This document shows positions 16,571 through 25,272 of a stretch of DNA of 49,842 nucleotides, piece by piece (the stretch's first letter is position 1; every line of letters begins with the position of its first letter). The notes beneath the pieces are model-generated. The model made no database searches and was not told the origin of the DNA. It was given only the letters and a program-made list of their open reading frames with translations. This DNA is from Astrobacterium formosum (GTDB taxonomy: Bacteria; Pseudomonadota; Alphaproteobacteria; Rhizobiales; Xanthobacteraceae). Location of the stretch: contig JAVDCA010000037.1 of assembly GCA_030848545.1 (NCBI GenBank), positions 1 to 49,842 on the forward strand, written 5' to 3'. A program made the position numbers and the translations under genes.

Positions 16571-17683
16571 TCACTCCACTCGGAATCGGGACACGGTGGA
16601 TTCGTCGAGTTCGATACCGAGTCCCGGCTTGGACGGCAGATAGACGACGCCCCGCTCGGCCCGGATCGGCTCCGTCAGCAGCTCGTCGCGCAGGGGATTT
16701 TCGTCTTGCGTCAGCTCGATCAGCTCGCAATTTCCGATGGCCGCGCCGAAATGCAGGTTGGCGGCGAGCGAAACCGCGGAAGCCGAGAAGTGGGGAATGA
16801 CCGGCTTGTTCCACGCCGACGCCAACGTCGCGACCTTCAGGGCTTCGCTGATGCCGCCGCTCCAGATCGCGTCGACCTGGACGATGTCAACGGCGTGCCG
16901 CGTGATGAAGTCCTTCATGCCGTAGCGCGTCAGTTCTGTCTCGTATCCGGCGATCGGCAGGTCGAGCGCCTGCGCCAGCCGGACGCTGTCGTCCAGGTGA
17001 TCGCTCGACACCGGCTCTTCGAAGAAGGCGATGTCCATGCCCTCAAGCTTGCGCCCGAACCGCAGGGCGGTATCGAAGTCCCACACCGCATTGGCGTCGA
17101 CGCCCAGCCTGAGACGATCGCCGATGACGCTCTTGACCAGCTTCACACGTTCGAGATCAATCTGCGGCGTCGCGCCGCCGACCTTCATCTTCATGAAGGA
17201 AAAACCCTGGTCGACGTAACGCTGCGCCTCTTCGGCCAGCGCGTCGTCGCCGCGACCTTCGAGGTAGTAGCCGCCGCTCGCATAGGCGGGGATGCGGTCG
17301 CGGCAGCCGCCGGCGAGCTTATAGACCGGTTGGCCGCAGATTTTCCCGAGCAGATCCCACAGCGCGATGTCGATGGCGCTGATCGCCGCGATCACGATGC
17401 CTCGCCGACCGTAGCGGAAGGTGGACCGATACATCTTGGCCCAAAGCCTTGCGATGTCCCGCGGGTCCTCGCCGAGCAGAATCGGCCTCAGGGTTTCCTC
17501 GACGAGCGTCTCGAGGGAATTCAGTGATCCAAGCGCAAAACTCTCACCCAGGCCATAAAGCCCATCGTCGGTGACGACCTTCACCAGGAATACGTCACGC
17601 GCATTGATGGTGGCGAGCCCATCGATGGGTCGGAATTTAGGGACGTAGGAAAGTTTGATGCATTCGATGTCTTTGATGACCAT
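16571..17683 (-). CDS. Mandelate racemase/muconate lactonizing-type dehydratase (enolase superfamily)
   Basis: 370 residues from the ATG at 17683, with AGGAGA seven bases upstream. The N-terminal capping domain is followed by a barrel with a KMKVGG strand (KxK base), DANAVWD and FEEPV (first two metal ligands), and AGYETELTRYG (third acidic ligand position). VDIVQVDAIWSGGISE follows, and the His in VIPHFSAS is at the usual second-base position. Such enzymes abstract the alpha proton of an acid sugar and usually dehydrate it to a 2-keto-3-deoxy acid. The TRAP transporter genes follow in the same operon and an HpcH aldolase is nearby. The specific sugar acid is not deducible. Confidence 0.9.
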   Translation of the reverse strand: MVIKDIECIKLSYVPKFRPIDGLATINARDVFLVKVVTDDGLYGLGESFALGSLNSLETLVEETLRPILLGEDPRDIARLWAKMYRSTFRYGRRGIVIAAISAIDIALWDLLGKICGQPVYKLAGGCRDRIPAYASGGYYLEGRGDDALAEEAQRYVDQGFSFMKMKVGGATPQIDLERVKLVKSVIGDRLRLGVDANAVWDFDTALRFGRKLEGMDIAFFEEPVSSDHLDDSVRLAQALDLPIAGYETELTRYGMKDFITRHAVDIVQVDAIWSGGISEALKVATLASAWNKPVIPHFSASAVSLAANLHFGAAIGNCELIELTQDENPLRDELLTEPIRAERGVVYLPSKPGLGIELDESTVSRFRVE

Positions 17684-18011
17684 CACGAAGTCTCCTGTCG
17701 CCCCGGCGCGGAAGCTGCGACGACCTGATCGTACGGCCGGCCGAGATTCCACGTCGTGTCCGCTTCGGGCAGTCCTTGCGGAGCTCTCCGCCGAGCGGAA
17801 GCGGGGAGTTAATAAATCATATTTATCTGTTTTAACGAATTTCTACTGCGCCATCGCAGCGTCTGTCAAGCGCGACCGGGCGTCGCGCTCCGCGCTTCGA
17901 TACCGCTGCCTCCATCCGCTTGCGGCCCGACGATTTCCATGGAGAGAGAAGTTGGAACGGCATAAGTGTAATAAGTCTGATTAAATCACTCCTCCTGCCG
18001 ACGTGTCGCCG
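17684..18011. promoter_or_regulatory. Divergent promoter region with AT-rich palindrome
   Basis: This gap lies between the dehydratase operon (minus) and the FadR-type regulator (plus). It contains the perfect inverted repeat ATAAAT-cat-ATTTAT at 17812-17826 in an otherwise GC-rich context. A second AT patch near 17968-17988 has TAAT and ATTA arms seven bases apart. Both are candidate regulator-binding or promoter sites. Confidence 0.5.
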
Positions 18012-18875
18012 ATGGCTGTCAAATCCCGCACCGCTCCCCCCCTGTCTTCCCCCGGCGTCGGCGCATTTATGCCCGGGATGGGATCTCGCCACGCGCAAGT
18101 CGCGGCCGAGCTCGGCCGCCGCATCGTTTCCCGGCGATACCCGATCGGCACCATCCTGCCGGCGGAAGCGGAGCTTCTGCGCGAGTTCGCGGTCAGCCGA
18201 CCGGTCCTGCGCGAGGCGGTCAAATCGCTGGAATCAAAGGGCATGCTGGAAGCGCGTCAGCGGCGCGGCACGACGGTGCTGCCTCGCGAGCGCTGGCACC
18301 TGCTCGACATGAACGTGCTCGGCTGGATCGCCCAGTCGGGCGCTGATCCGGACATGCTGATCAGCCTTACCGAGGTGCGAATGATCGTCGAGCCTGGGGC
18401 ATGCCGGCTCGCCGCGTCGGTCGCCAACGAGGAGGCGTTGCAGCGCATCGACGATGCGTGGGAGCGAATGAAGGCGGGCGCCGACGAGCCGAGTCAGTTC
18501 CAGGAAGCGGATCGCGATTTTCATCTCGCCATACTGGCGGCGGCCGGAAACGAGTACCTGGCGGCGATCGGCACGGCGATTTCCGCGGCGCTCGCGGTCA
18601 GCATTCAGCAGACCAACCCGACGATAGACACGAATCGCGCCACCCTACCGGCCCACAGGAGGATCATCGACGCGCTTCGAAAGCGGGACGGGGCGAAGGC
18701 CGCGCGCGAAAGTCTGCGCCAGCTCGACGACACTCTCCGTTCACTGCTGTCCGAAAAATCGCATCGCATATCCGGCCGACGGGCCGCGGCGCCGCGCCCG
18801 CGCAGCGGCGGCGAAGAGCCCCTCAATCCCGCGCCAGCCGTGCATAGAGCACGTGGTCCTGCCACAGCCCGTTGA
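18012..18875 (+). CDS. GntR/FadR-family transcriptional regulator
   Basis: 287 residues from the ATG at 18012. A GTG at 18003 is possible. A winged helix-turn-helix (about 28-95) shows SRHAQVAAELGRRIVSRRYP, ILPAEAELLREFAVSRPVLREAVKSLESKGMLEARQRRGTTV. An FCD ligand domain (about 115-240) has EADRDFHLAILAAAGN and AHRRIIDALRKRD, whose Asp/His residues usually bind metal and a carboxylate ligand. The C-terminal 35-40 residues are Arg/Pro-rich, exceed the family norm and overlap the convergent acetyltransferase gene by 53 bp. Divergence from the dehydratase-TRAP operon makes it the probable regulator of this pathway. Confidence 0.9.
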   Translation: MAVKSRTAPPLSSPGVGAFMPGMGSRHAQVAAELGRRIVSRRYPIGTILPAEAELLREFAVSRPVLREAVKSLESKGMLEARQRRGTTVLPRERWHLLDMNVLGWIAQSGADPDMLISLTEVRMIVEPGACRLAASVANEEALQRIDDAWERMKAGADEPSQFQEADRDFHLAILAAAGNEYLAAIGTAISAALAVSIQQTNPTIDTNRATLPAHRRIIDALRKRDGAKAARESLRQLDDTLRSLLSEKSHRISGRRAAAPRPRSGGEEPLNPAPAVHRARGPATAR

Positions 18876-19401
18876 TGCACAGATATTCGCGCGCATAGCC
18901 CTCGCGCACGAAGCCGCATTTTTCCAGGAGGCGGATCGACGGCACGTTGGTCGGGATGCACGCCGCCTCGACGCGATGCAGGCGCAATGTCGAGAAGCAG
19001 AACGGCAGCATCGCCTTGACGGCGGCGGTCATATAGCCCTGGCGTGCGAACGGCTCGCCCATCCAGTAGCCGACGCTGCCGGCCTGGGCGACGCCGCGGC
19101 GCACATTGGCCAGCGTCAGCCCGCCCACAATGGCGTTGTCGGCACGGCGCAGCACGAAAAACGCGTAGGCCTGGTCGGAGCGCGCGTCCTCGGCATAGCG
19201 CTTGAGGCGGCGGCGGAAGGAGGCTCGCGTCAGGTCGTCGGCCGGCCAGGTCGGCTCCCAGGGAACGAGGAACTTACGGCTCTTCTCCCGCAGCGCCGCC
19301 CACTCGTCGTGGTCGCTCATCTGCGGCATGCGCACGATGACCGTGTCGCCCTCGATGAAGGGCTGCGGTTCGGAAAAGGAGACGGTGCGGAAGAACGCCA
19401 T
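18823..19401 (-). CDS. GNAT-family N-acetyltransferase (RimJ/RimL type)
   Basis: 192 residues. An N-terminal strand (PFIEGDTVIVRMPQMSDHDEW) precedes the GNAT core. The acetyl-CoA pyrophosphate loop lies in MGEPFARQGYMTAAVKAML (Q/R-x-x-G-x-G/A-like), and HRVEAACIPTNVPSIRLLEKCGFVREGYAREYL is the typical RimJ/RimL end. This group acetylates protein N-termini, ribosomal proteins or small amines. It follows the M16 peptidase gene by 26 bp and closes the oxidase-thrC run. Confidence 0.9.
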   Translation of the reverse strand: MAFFRTVSFSEPQPFIEGDTVIVRMPQMSDHDEWAALREKSRKFLVPWEPTWPADDLTRASFRRRLKRYAEDARSDQAYAFFVLRRADNAIVGGLTLANVRRGVAQAGSVGYWMGEPFARQGYMTAAVKAMLPFCFSTLRLHRVEAACIPTNVPSIRLLEKCGFVREGYAREYLCINGLWQDHVLYARLARD

Positions 19402-19427
19402 GCATCGCCCGCCGGAACGAAATTCCC

Positions 19428-20696
19428 CTAAGCCGCCTTGCGCAGAAGAGTCTCGGCGATCGCGGCAGTGCTTTCGAGCCCCGACGGGCCGAGCACGGCG
19501 ACCGCCGGCCCGGAACGGGCGAGGAGGTCGCGGCCGGCCTTGCGGGCGCTCTCGACCGTGACGGCGTCGATCTTGGCGACGATCTCGTCGATCGGGATGA
19601 CGCGGCCGTGCACCAGCATCTGGCGGGCGAGCTGCTCGGCGCGGGCGCCGGAGCTTTCCAGCGCCATCAAGAGGCCGGCCTTCATCTGCGCCTTGGCGCG
19701 GGCGACCTCGACTTCGCTCAGGTTGCCGGCGGCAGCGTTGAGCTCGCCGGCGACGACGCGCATCAGCTCGGCGGAGTCGGACGCGTCGGTGCCGGCGTAG
19801 AGGCCGAACATGCCGGTGTCCATATAGGGCGAATGGAAGGTGTAGATCGAGTAGCACAGGCCGCGCTGCTCGCGCACCTCCTGGAAGAGGCGCGACGACA
19901 TGCCGCCGCCGAGCACGTTGGTGAACACCTGCAGGGAGTAGATGGACGGGTCACGCTGCGGCACGCCTTCCAGCGCCAGCGCGACGTGCACCTGTTCGAG
20001 GTCGCGCGCCTCGATGCGGCTGCCCCCGGAGAAGTGCGCCCGAACCGGTATCTCGCCGGCGATGCCTTCGAACGGCGCGAAGCGGCGTTCGACCTCGGCG
20101 ACGATCGCGGCATGGTCGACGGCGCCGGCGGCGGCGAAGATCGCATCGGGGCCGCGATAGTTGCGGGCGAGATAGGCCGAGAGATTGGTGCCGCCGAACG
20201 AGCGCACCGTCGCCGGCGTGCCCAGGATGGAGCGGCCGACCGACTGAGCCGGGAACGCGGTCGCCTGCAGGTGATCGAAGACGAGATCGTCGGGCGTATC
20301 CTCGACGGCGCCGATCTCCTGGATGATGACGTTCTTCTCGCGCGCGATCTCGTCCTTGTCGAAGGCGGGTTCGGTGAGGATGTCGGCGAGGACGTCGATG
20401 GCGAGCGGCACGTCGGCCTCTAACATGCGGGCGTAGTAGGCGGTCATCTCGACGCCGGTCGCGGCGTTGAGGTCGCCGCCGACCGCCTCGATCTCCTCGG
20501 CGATCTGGCGGGCGGTACGCCGTTTCGTACCCTTGAACGCCATGTGCTCGAGGAAATGGGAGATGCCGTGTTCGTCGTCCCTCTCGTCGCGGCTGCCGCA
20601 GCCGACCCACACGCCGAGCGAAGCGGTCTTGAGCTGCGGCATCGCGTCGGTGACGACCGAAAGACCTGACCTGAGCTTGGTGACTTCGACCGTCAT
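19428..20696 (-). CDS. M16-family zinc peptidase (processing-peptidase-like)
   Basis: 422 residues. The inverted zinc motif HFLEH (residues 47-51) and the distal Glu in NVIIQEIGA (about 127) make a complete HxxEH...E active site, so this is a catalytic M16B member like mitochondrial processing peptidase beta or PqqL-like bacterial homologues. A Gly-rich loop (TNVLGGGMSSRLFQEVRE) is also family-typical. No signal peptide is evident. Its ATG overlaps the thrC TGA by 4 bp. A neighbour of thrC in many alphaproteobacteria, its substrate remains unclear. Confidence 0.92.
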   Translation of the reverse strand: MTVEVTKLRSGLSVVTDAMPQLKTASLGVWVGCGSRDERDDEHGISHFLEHMAFKGTKRRTARQIAEEIEAVGGDLNAATGVEMTAYYARMLEADVPLAIDVLADILTEPAFDKDEIAREKNVIIQEIGAVEDTPDDLVFDHLQATAFPAQSVGRSILGTPATVRSFGGTNLSAYLARNYRGPDAIFAAAGAVDHAAIVAEVERRFAPFEGIAGEIPVRAHFSGGSRIEARDLEQVHVALALEGVPQRDPSIYSLQVFTNVLGGGMSSRLFQEVREQRGLCYSIYTFHSPYMDTGMFGLYAGTDASDSAELMRVVAGELNAAAGNLSEVEVARAKAQMKAGLLMALESSGARAEQLARQMLVHGRVIPIDEIVAKIDAVTVESARKAGRDLLARSGPAVAVLGPSGLESTAAIAETLLRKAA

Positions 20697-22108
20697 GCGG
20701 CGGCTCCTGCGCGGGCGGCGCGGCTGTGGGAGAGAACAAAGCGCTCGACCGCGCCCTGATCGGCGGGCAAGACGGTGACGTTTTCGGGTCGGGACATGAG
20801 ATTGCCGAGCCAGTCCGGCAGCTTCGGTGTCACCCCGCAGGCCTTGGCGACCGCATCGGGGAATTTGGCCGGATGGGCGGTTGCGAGCACCACCATGGGC
20901 ACGGACGGGTCGCCGCGTTCCTTCTCGGCGACCGCGAGCGCGACCGCGGTATGCGGATCGGCGACGTAGCCGGCTTCCTTGAGCGAGGTGCGGATCTGCG
21001 CCGCCGTCGCGGCCTCGTCGGCGCGGTCGGCCGCGAAGGTCCGCCTGATCTCGGCGAGCGCGGCCGGCTGAAGGGCGAAACGGCGCGATTGGGCGAGCGA
21101 GCCCATGGCGGCCCTGACCGGCCGGGCGTCGCGCCCATAGGCCTCGAACATCAGCCGCTCGAAATTGGAGGATACCTGGATGTCCATGGAGGGCGAGGCG
21201 GTCGCCACCACGTCGCGGACGTCGTAGGTGCCGGTCTCCAGCGTGCGCGCCAGGATATCGTTGATGTTGGTCGCGACCACCAGACGGTCGATCGGCAGTC
21301 CCATCCGCATGGCCGCATAGCCCGCGAAGACGTCGCCGAAATTCCCCGTCGGCACCGTGAAGGCGACCTTGCGGTGCGGCGCCCCCAGCGCCACCGCGGC
21401 GGTGACGTAATAGACGATCTGGGCGACGATGCGCGCAAAGTTGATGGAATTGACGCCGGAGAGCCGCACCTGGTCGGCGAAATCGTGGTGGTTGAACATG
21501 CCCTTTACCAGGGCCTGGCAGTCGTCGAACGTGCCCTCGATGGCGACCGCGCGCACATTGGCGTCGGGGGCGGTGGTCATCATCCGCCGCTGCACCTCGG
21601 AAATGCGCCCGTGCGGGAACAGGACCACGAGGTCGATCTGCTCGCGCCCCCGGAAGGCCTCGACGGCGGCGCCGCCGGTGTCGCCGGAGGTCGCCACCAC
21701 GATGGTTGCGCGCTCGGCACGCTTCTGCAGCACATGGTCCATCAGCCGCGAGATCAGCTGCATGGCCAGGTCCTTGAAGGCGAGCGTGGGACCGTGGAAG
21801 AGCTCCAGCACGAAGCGGTTGGGGGCGATCTGGACCAGCGGCGCCACGGCCGGGTGCCGGAAGGTCCCGTATGCCTCCGTCGCCATGCGGGCGAGGTCGG
21901 CCTCGGAGATGCCATCGCCGACGAACGGCCGGATCACCTCGACAGCCACCTCCGCATAGGGTCTGCCGGCCAGCGACGCGATCGCGGCGGCATCCAGCTG
22001 AGGCCAGGTCTCGGGCATATAGAGGCCGCCGTCGCGGGCGAGCCCCGCCAGCGTGACGGCCACGAAATCAAGCGTCGGAGCCTCGCCCCGGGTGGAAATG
22101 TAACGCAC
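20693..22108 (-). CDS. thrC: Threonine synthase
   Basis: 471 residues from a GTG start giving MRYISTRGEAPTLDF, the standard N-terminus, with GAGGA upstream. The PLP lysine is in FHGPTLAFKDLAMQ (about residue 112). ATSGDTGGAAVEAF is the phosphate-binding loop and KVAFTVPTGNFGDVFAGYAA is the conserved 'PTGNFG' block. It converts O-phosphohomoserine to threonine and phosphate. Length and domain order fit the long bacterial/fungal class of threonine synthase. It is translationally coupled to the M16 peptidase gene downstream. Confidence 0.96.
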   Translation of the reverse strand: MRYISTRGEAPTLDFVAVTLAGLARDGGLYMPETWPQLDAAAIASLAGRPYAEVAVEVIRPFVGDGISEADLARMATEAYGTFRHPAVAPLVQIAPNRFVLELFHGPTLAFKDLAMQLISRLMDHVLQKRAERATIVVATSGDTGGAAVEAFRGREQIDLVVLFPHGRISEVQRRMMTTAPDANVRAVAIEGTFDDCQALVKGMFNHHDFADQVRLSGVNSINFARIVAQIVYYVTAAVALGAPHRKVAFTVPTGNFGDVFAGYAAMRMGLPIDRLVVATNINDILARTLETGTYDVRDVVATASPSMDIQVSSNFERLMFEAYGRDARPVRAAMGSLAQSRRFALQPAALAEIRRTFAADRADEAATAAQIRTSLKEAGYVADPHTAVALAVAEKERGDPSVPMVVLATAHPAKFPDAVAKACGVTPKLPDWLGNLMSRPENVTVLPADQGAVERFVLSHSRAARAGAAA

Positions 22109-22275
22109 CTGCGAAGGTCCTCGGATAACGGACGGCAACACCAAAGCGGCCGCCGGGAGAGCCTAGGCCCTCACGACAAACCCTTTGAAAAGCATGGACT
22201 TACCGGCTCGGCGGCAGCGCAGCCCGGGTGCAGACTAGTCGCAAGCCGCTCCCCGCACAAGAAAACCCTGCCCCC

Positions 22276-23031
22276 TCACAAGGCGACCTGCCGACGCGCG
22301 CGCCAGCGCCCCGCCAGGAAGGCGCCGTAGACGGCGAGCAGCGCCGCCGCGAGCCCGTACCAGGTCAGCATGTAGCCGAAATGGTTGTTGGGGAGGTGCG
22401 GATAGAGCCGCCCCGGCTTCGGCCACCCCCCGGGCGGCTCCGGGGTTTCCTGCTCGATATAGAACGGGGCGGCGTCGGCCACCCCCTTGGCTGCTGCAAT
22501 CCCCGCCGGATCGCGGCTAAACCATTGGTTCGAAGACGGATTCGGTGCCGGCGTAAAAACCCCGACCGGGTCCGGCCAGCGCAACGCGCCGGTGATCGCG
22601 ACGGTGCCCTCGACCTGCCCCTCTGGCCGCGTCGCGGCGGCGCGGCGGGCCTCCGGCACGAAACCGCGGTTCACCATCACGATGCCGCCCTGGGCGAGCC
22701 GGGCCGGCGTGAACACCCAGTAGCCCGGCCCGCTGATGTCCCGGCGCAGGCTGGAGCCCGACGTGTAGACCAGGGCCTCCTTGTCGTTCAGGAACGTCAC
22801 CTCGGCGGCGACCCGCCGATACTCGTCGGGCGCCGCAAGGCCCGCCCAGGCGGCGGGCGGCGGCAGCGGCACCGGCGCGGCGGCGAGACGCTCCTCGAGG
22901 GCGGCGATCAGCCCTTCCTTCCAGGCCAGGCGTTCGCGCTGCCAGGTGCCGAGCCCGACCAGGATCGTCACCACGACGACGACGAATGCCGTCGGGATCA
23001 ACACCCCCTCGCCTGCCCGTCGTGCCGTCAC
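22276..23031 (-). CDS. SURF1-family cytochrome oxidase assembly protein
   Basis: 251 residues from a GTG at 23031 that overlaps the previous stop (GTGA). Two membrane helices bracket a periplasmic domain: helix 1 is about 9-28 (VLIPTAFVVVVVTILVGLG) followed by the family motif GTWQRERLAWKEGLI. The C-terminal part NNHFGYMLTWYGLAAALLAV is the second helix. It assists heme a insertion into subunit I of aa3-type oxidase. It lies in the oxidase operon, which fits. Confidence 0.93.
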   Translation of the reverse strand: MTARRAGEGVLIPTAFVVVVVTILVGLGTWQRERLAWKEGLIAALEERLAAAPVPLPPPAAWAGLAAPDEYRRVAAEVTFLNDKEALVYTSGSSLRRDISGPGYWVFTPARLAQGGIVMVNRGFVPEARRAAATRPEGQVEGTVAITGALRWPDPVGVFTPAPNPSSNQWFSRDPAGIAAAKGVADAAPFYIEQETPEPPGGWPKPGRLYPHLPNNHFGYMLTWYGLAAALLAVYGAFLAGRWRARRQVAL

Positions 23032-23417
23032 GGCCGCTCCCGCCCCTCCAGCCGCCCCTCGGCGGCCTTGTGATGATACTGCAGCGCCACCAGCACGCCC
23101 TTGACGATGCGCAGCGGCGCCAGGGTGACGGCGAGGATCAGGGGTCCCCACAAAGCCGCATGCAGCCAGAATGGCGGTTCGTACATCACCTCGACCACGA
23201 GCGCGGCGCCGACCACGATGAAGCCGGCGATCAGGATGACGAACACCGCCGGCCCGTCGCCGGCATCGACGAAGGCGTAGTCGAGGCCGCAGCGCTCGCA
23301 GCGCGGCGCCAGATCGAGAAAGCCGGCGAACAGCTTTCCCTCGCCGCAGCGCGGGCAGCGGCCTTTCATGCCGGCCGCGAGGGGATGCGGGGTTTGCAGA
23401 GATCGTGTGTCGTTCAT
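23028..23417 (-). CDS. DUF983 zinc-ribbon membrane protein
   Basis: 129 residues. An N-terminal zinc ribbon (GRCPRCGEGKLF...LAPRCERCGLDY, two CxxC pairs) is followed by two hydrophobic segments (AVFVILIAGFIVVGAALVVE and LWGPLILAVTLAPLRIVKGVLVAL). DUF983 genes regularly sit between ctaE and SURF1 in alphaproteobacteria, which implies a part in oxidase biogenesis, though the exact job is unknown. Upstream in-frame sequence comes from the adjacent repeat, so the ATG at 23417 is the start. Confidence 0.88.
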   Translation of the reverse strand: MNDTRSLQTPHPLAAGMKGRCPRCGEGKLFAGFLDLAPRCERCGLDYAFVDAGDGPAVFVILIAGFIVVGAALVVEVMYEPPFWLHAALWGPLILAVTLAPLRIVKGVLVALQYHHKAAEGRLEGRERP

Positions 23418-23435
23418 CGGAGAACATGTCCATCC

Positions 23436-23515
23436 GTCATGGCCGGGCTTGTCCCGGCCATCCACGTCAACCTGGCAAGAGAGGCGTGGATGCCCGGGAC
23501 AAGCCCGGGCATGAC
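23436..23515. repeat. Palindromic intergenic repeat (copy 2) inside the oxidase operon
   Basis: The element starts GTCATGGCCGGGCTTGTCCC and ends GACAAGCCCGGGCATGAC, forming a long imperfect hairpin of about 80 bp. It is the same family as positions 1-77. It occupies most of the gap between ctaE and the DUF983 gene. Confidence 0.8.
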
Positions 23516-23531
23516 GAATCTGAGATTGGCC

Positions 23532-24380
23532 TCAATGCCCGGCCGCGTGGGCGCCGGCGCCCCACACATAGATGCAGGCGAACAGGAACAGCCACACCAC
23601 GTCGACGAAGTGCCAGTACCAGGCCGCGAACTCGAAGCCGAGATGCTGGGTGGGCGTGAAATGGCCGGCGAGCGCGCGCGCCAGGCAGACCACCAGGAAG
23701 ATGGTGCCGACCAGCACATGGAAGCCGTGGAAGCCGGTCGCCATGAAGAAGGTGGCGCCGTAGATGTTGCCGGAGAACGCGAAGGTGGCGTGCATGTATT
23801 CGTAGGCCTGCACGCACGAGAAGGTGGCGCCGAGCGCGACGGTCAGGATCAGGCCCCACTTCACGCCCTGGCGGTCGTTGTGCAGCAACGCGTGGTGGGC
23901 CCAGGTCACCGTCGTTCCGGACGTCAGCAGGATCAGCGTGTTGAGGAGCGGCAGGTGCCAGGGATCGAAGGTCTCGATGCCCTTGGGCGGCCAGGCGCCG
24001 CCGATGAACTCGGTGCGCATGTACTCGATCGGCGTGTGCGGAAACAGCGCGACGTTGAAATAGGCCCAGAACCAGGCGACGAAGAACATCACCTCGGAGG
24101 CGATGAACAGGATCATGCCGTAGCGGTGGTGGAGCTGGACGACGCGGGTGTGGTGACCGCCGTGCTCGGCCTCGCGGATGACGTCGCGCCACCAGCCGAA
24201 CATGGTGTAGAGGATGCCGAGCGTACCGACCCCGAACACCAACGGCGCCGCCGCGAACATGGCATGCATCCAGGCGATCGCCCCGACCGCCATCACGAAG
24301 GCGGAGATCGAGCCCACCACCGGCCACGGGCTCGGGTCGACCAGGTGATATTCGTGGTGCTTCGCGTGCGCCTCGGCCAT
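23532..24380 (-). CDS. ctaE: Cytochrome c oxidase subunit III
   Basis: 282 residues starting MAEAHAKHHEYHLVDPSPWP, the normal N-terminus, with GAGGAAGAG upstream. Seven membrane helices are visible. Conserved motifs are RYGMILFIASEVMFFVAWFW (the EVMFF lipid-contact block), HHALLHNDRQG, YGATFFMATGFHGFHVLVGT and the C-terminal YWHFVDVVWLFLF. A core subunit of the aa3 oxidase, it stabilises proton uptake by subunit I. Confidence 0.97.
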   Translation of the reverse strand: MAEAHAKHHEYHLVDPSPWPVVGSISAFVMAVGAIAWMHAMFAAAPLVFGVGTLGILYTMFGWWRDVIREAEHGGHHTRVVQLHHRYGMILFIASEVMFFVAWFWAYFNVALFPHTPIEYMRTEFIGGAWPPKGIETFDPWHLPLLNTLILLTSGTTVTWAHHALLHNDRQGVKWGLILTVALGATFSCVQAYEYMHATFAFSGNIYGATFFMATGFHGFHVLVGTIFLVVCLARALAGHFTPTQHLGFEFAAWYWHFVDVVWLFLFACIYVWGAGAHAAGH

Positions 24381-24485
24381 CTCTTCCTCTCGGTCCCTTG
24401 TTCTTCGCCTCCGGCTCAAGGCCGGCGGCCCCCTGTTAGTTGTTCAAATTCCCGCGCATGCGCCGCCGCGATGACCGCGCTCCGC

Positions 24486-24635
24486 CCTCATCCTGAGGAG
24501 GGCGCGGAGCGCCCGTCTCGAAGGATGTGGCCACCGATGTCGGGCTTGCCCGACATCGGCTCCATGAAGTCCAAGTCGGCAATAGCCGACTTGGTTGGTT
24601 CGAGACGCGCGCCTTCAGGCGCTCCTCACCATGGG
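24486..24635. repeat. ~150-bp inverted-repeat element (copy A) between ctaG and ctaE
   Basis: The outer arms CCTCATCCTGAGGAG and GCTCCTCACCATGGGG pair imperfectly. Inner arms carry GTCTCGAAGGATGTGG and GGTTCGAGACGCGCG. The centre has two perfect hairpins: 24534-24559 (12-bp arms around TT) and 24571-24594 (10-bp arms around AATA). Three relatives lie at 31675, 32081 and 33478 in the opposite orientation. Confidence 0.8.
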
Positions 24636-24665
24636 GATGAAAGCCGCGATGACGCATGACGCTCC

Positions 24666-25256
24666 TCATCGCCTCACCTCCGCGACCTTTCCGGGCTCGC
24701 GCACCGGAAAGAACGTGTAGGACAGCGTGATGGTGTTGAGGTCGCGCATCTCCGGATCGTCGGCGAGCGCCGGCTCGACGAAGAAGACGACCGGCATGTC
24801 GCGCGTCTCGCCCGGAGCCAGGCGCTGCTCGGTGAAGCAGAAACATTCGAGCTTGGAGAAATGCCCGCCGGCGGTCGGCGGCGTCACGTTGTAGGCGGCT
24901 TGCGCCGTGATCTCGCGCGCCGACTGGTTGGTGATGCGGTAGAACGCGGTCACGACCTCGCCGAGGCGGACGTCGAGCGAGGTCTGGTCCGGCTCGAACC
25001 GCCACGGCAGGCCGCGGCCCACATTGGCGTCGAACCGCACCGTCACGCGCCGCTCGCTGATCGCCGCCGGCGCCGCGCCGGCGACTTGCGTCGTGCCGCC
25101 GAAACCGGTCGCCCGGCAGAACCAGTCGTAGAGCGGCACGGCCGCGAACGACATGCCGACCATCACGGCCACGAAGGCGCCGCAGGCGGCAGCGACCACC
25201 AGGTCGCGCCGCCTGACTGGCGCCGTCCGCGGGGGAAATTCCGGCTTGGTCGTCAT
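24666..25256 (-). CDS. ctaG: Cytochrome c oxidase assembly protein CtaG/Cox11
   Basis: 196 residues. A single N-terminal membrane anchor ([20 protein letters not shown]) precedes a periplasmic immunoglobulin-like domain containing the copper-binding [10 protein letters not shown] (CxC) motif. [15 protein letters not shown] supplies the third conserved Cys. It delivers copper to the CuB site of subunit I. A 16-bp gap separates it from the small protein upstream. Confidence 0.96.
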   Translation of the reverse strand: MTTKPEFPPRTAPVRRRDLVVAAACGAFVAVMVGMSFAAVPLYDWFCRATGFGGTTQVAGAAPAAISERRVTVRFDANVGRGLPWRFEPDQTSLDVRLGEVVTAFYRITNQSAREITAQAAYNVTPPTAGGHFSKLECFCFTEQRLAPGETRDMPVVFFVEPALADDPEMRDLNTITLSYTFFPVREPGKVAEVRR

Positions 25257-25272
25257 GCCCAGGTCCCGTTGG

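Noticed and set aside
22986-24659. 557-codon plus-strand open frame opposite ctaE and DUF983
   Set aside because: It crosses two real minus-strand genes and two repeats, and contains the repeat artefact MAGLVPAIH.
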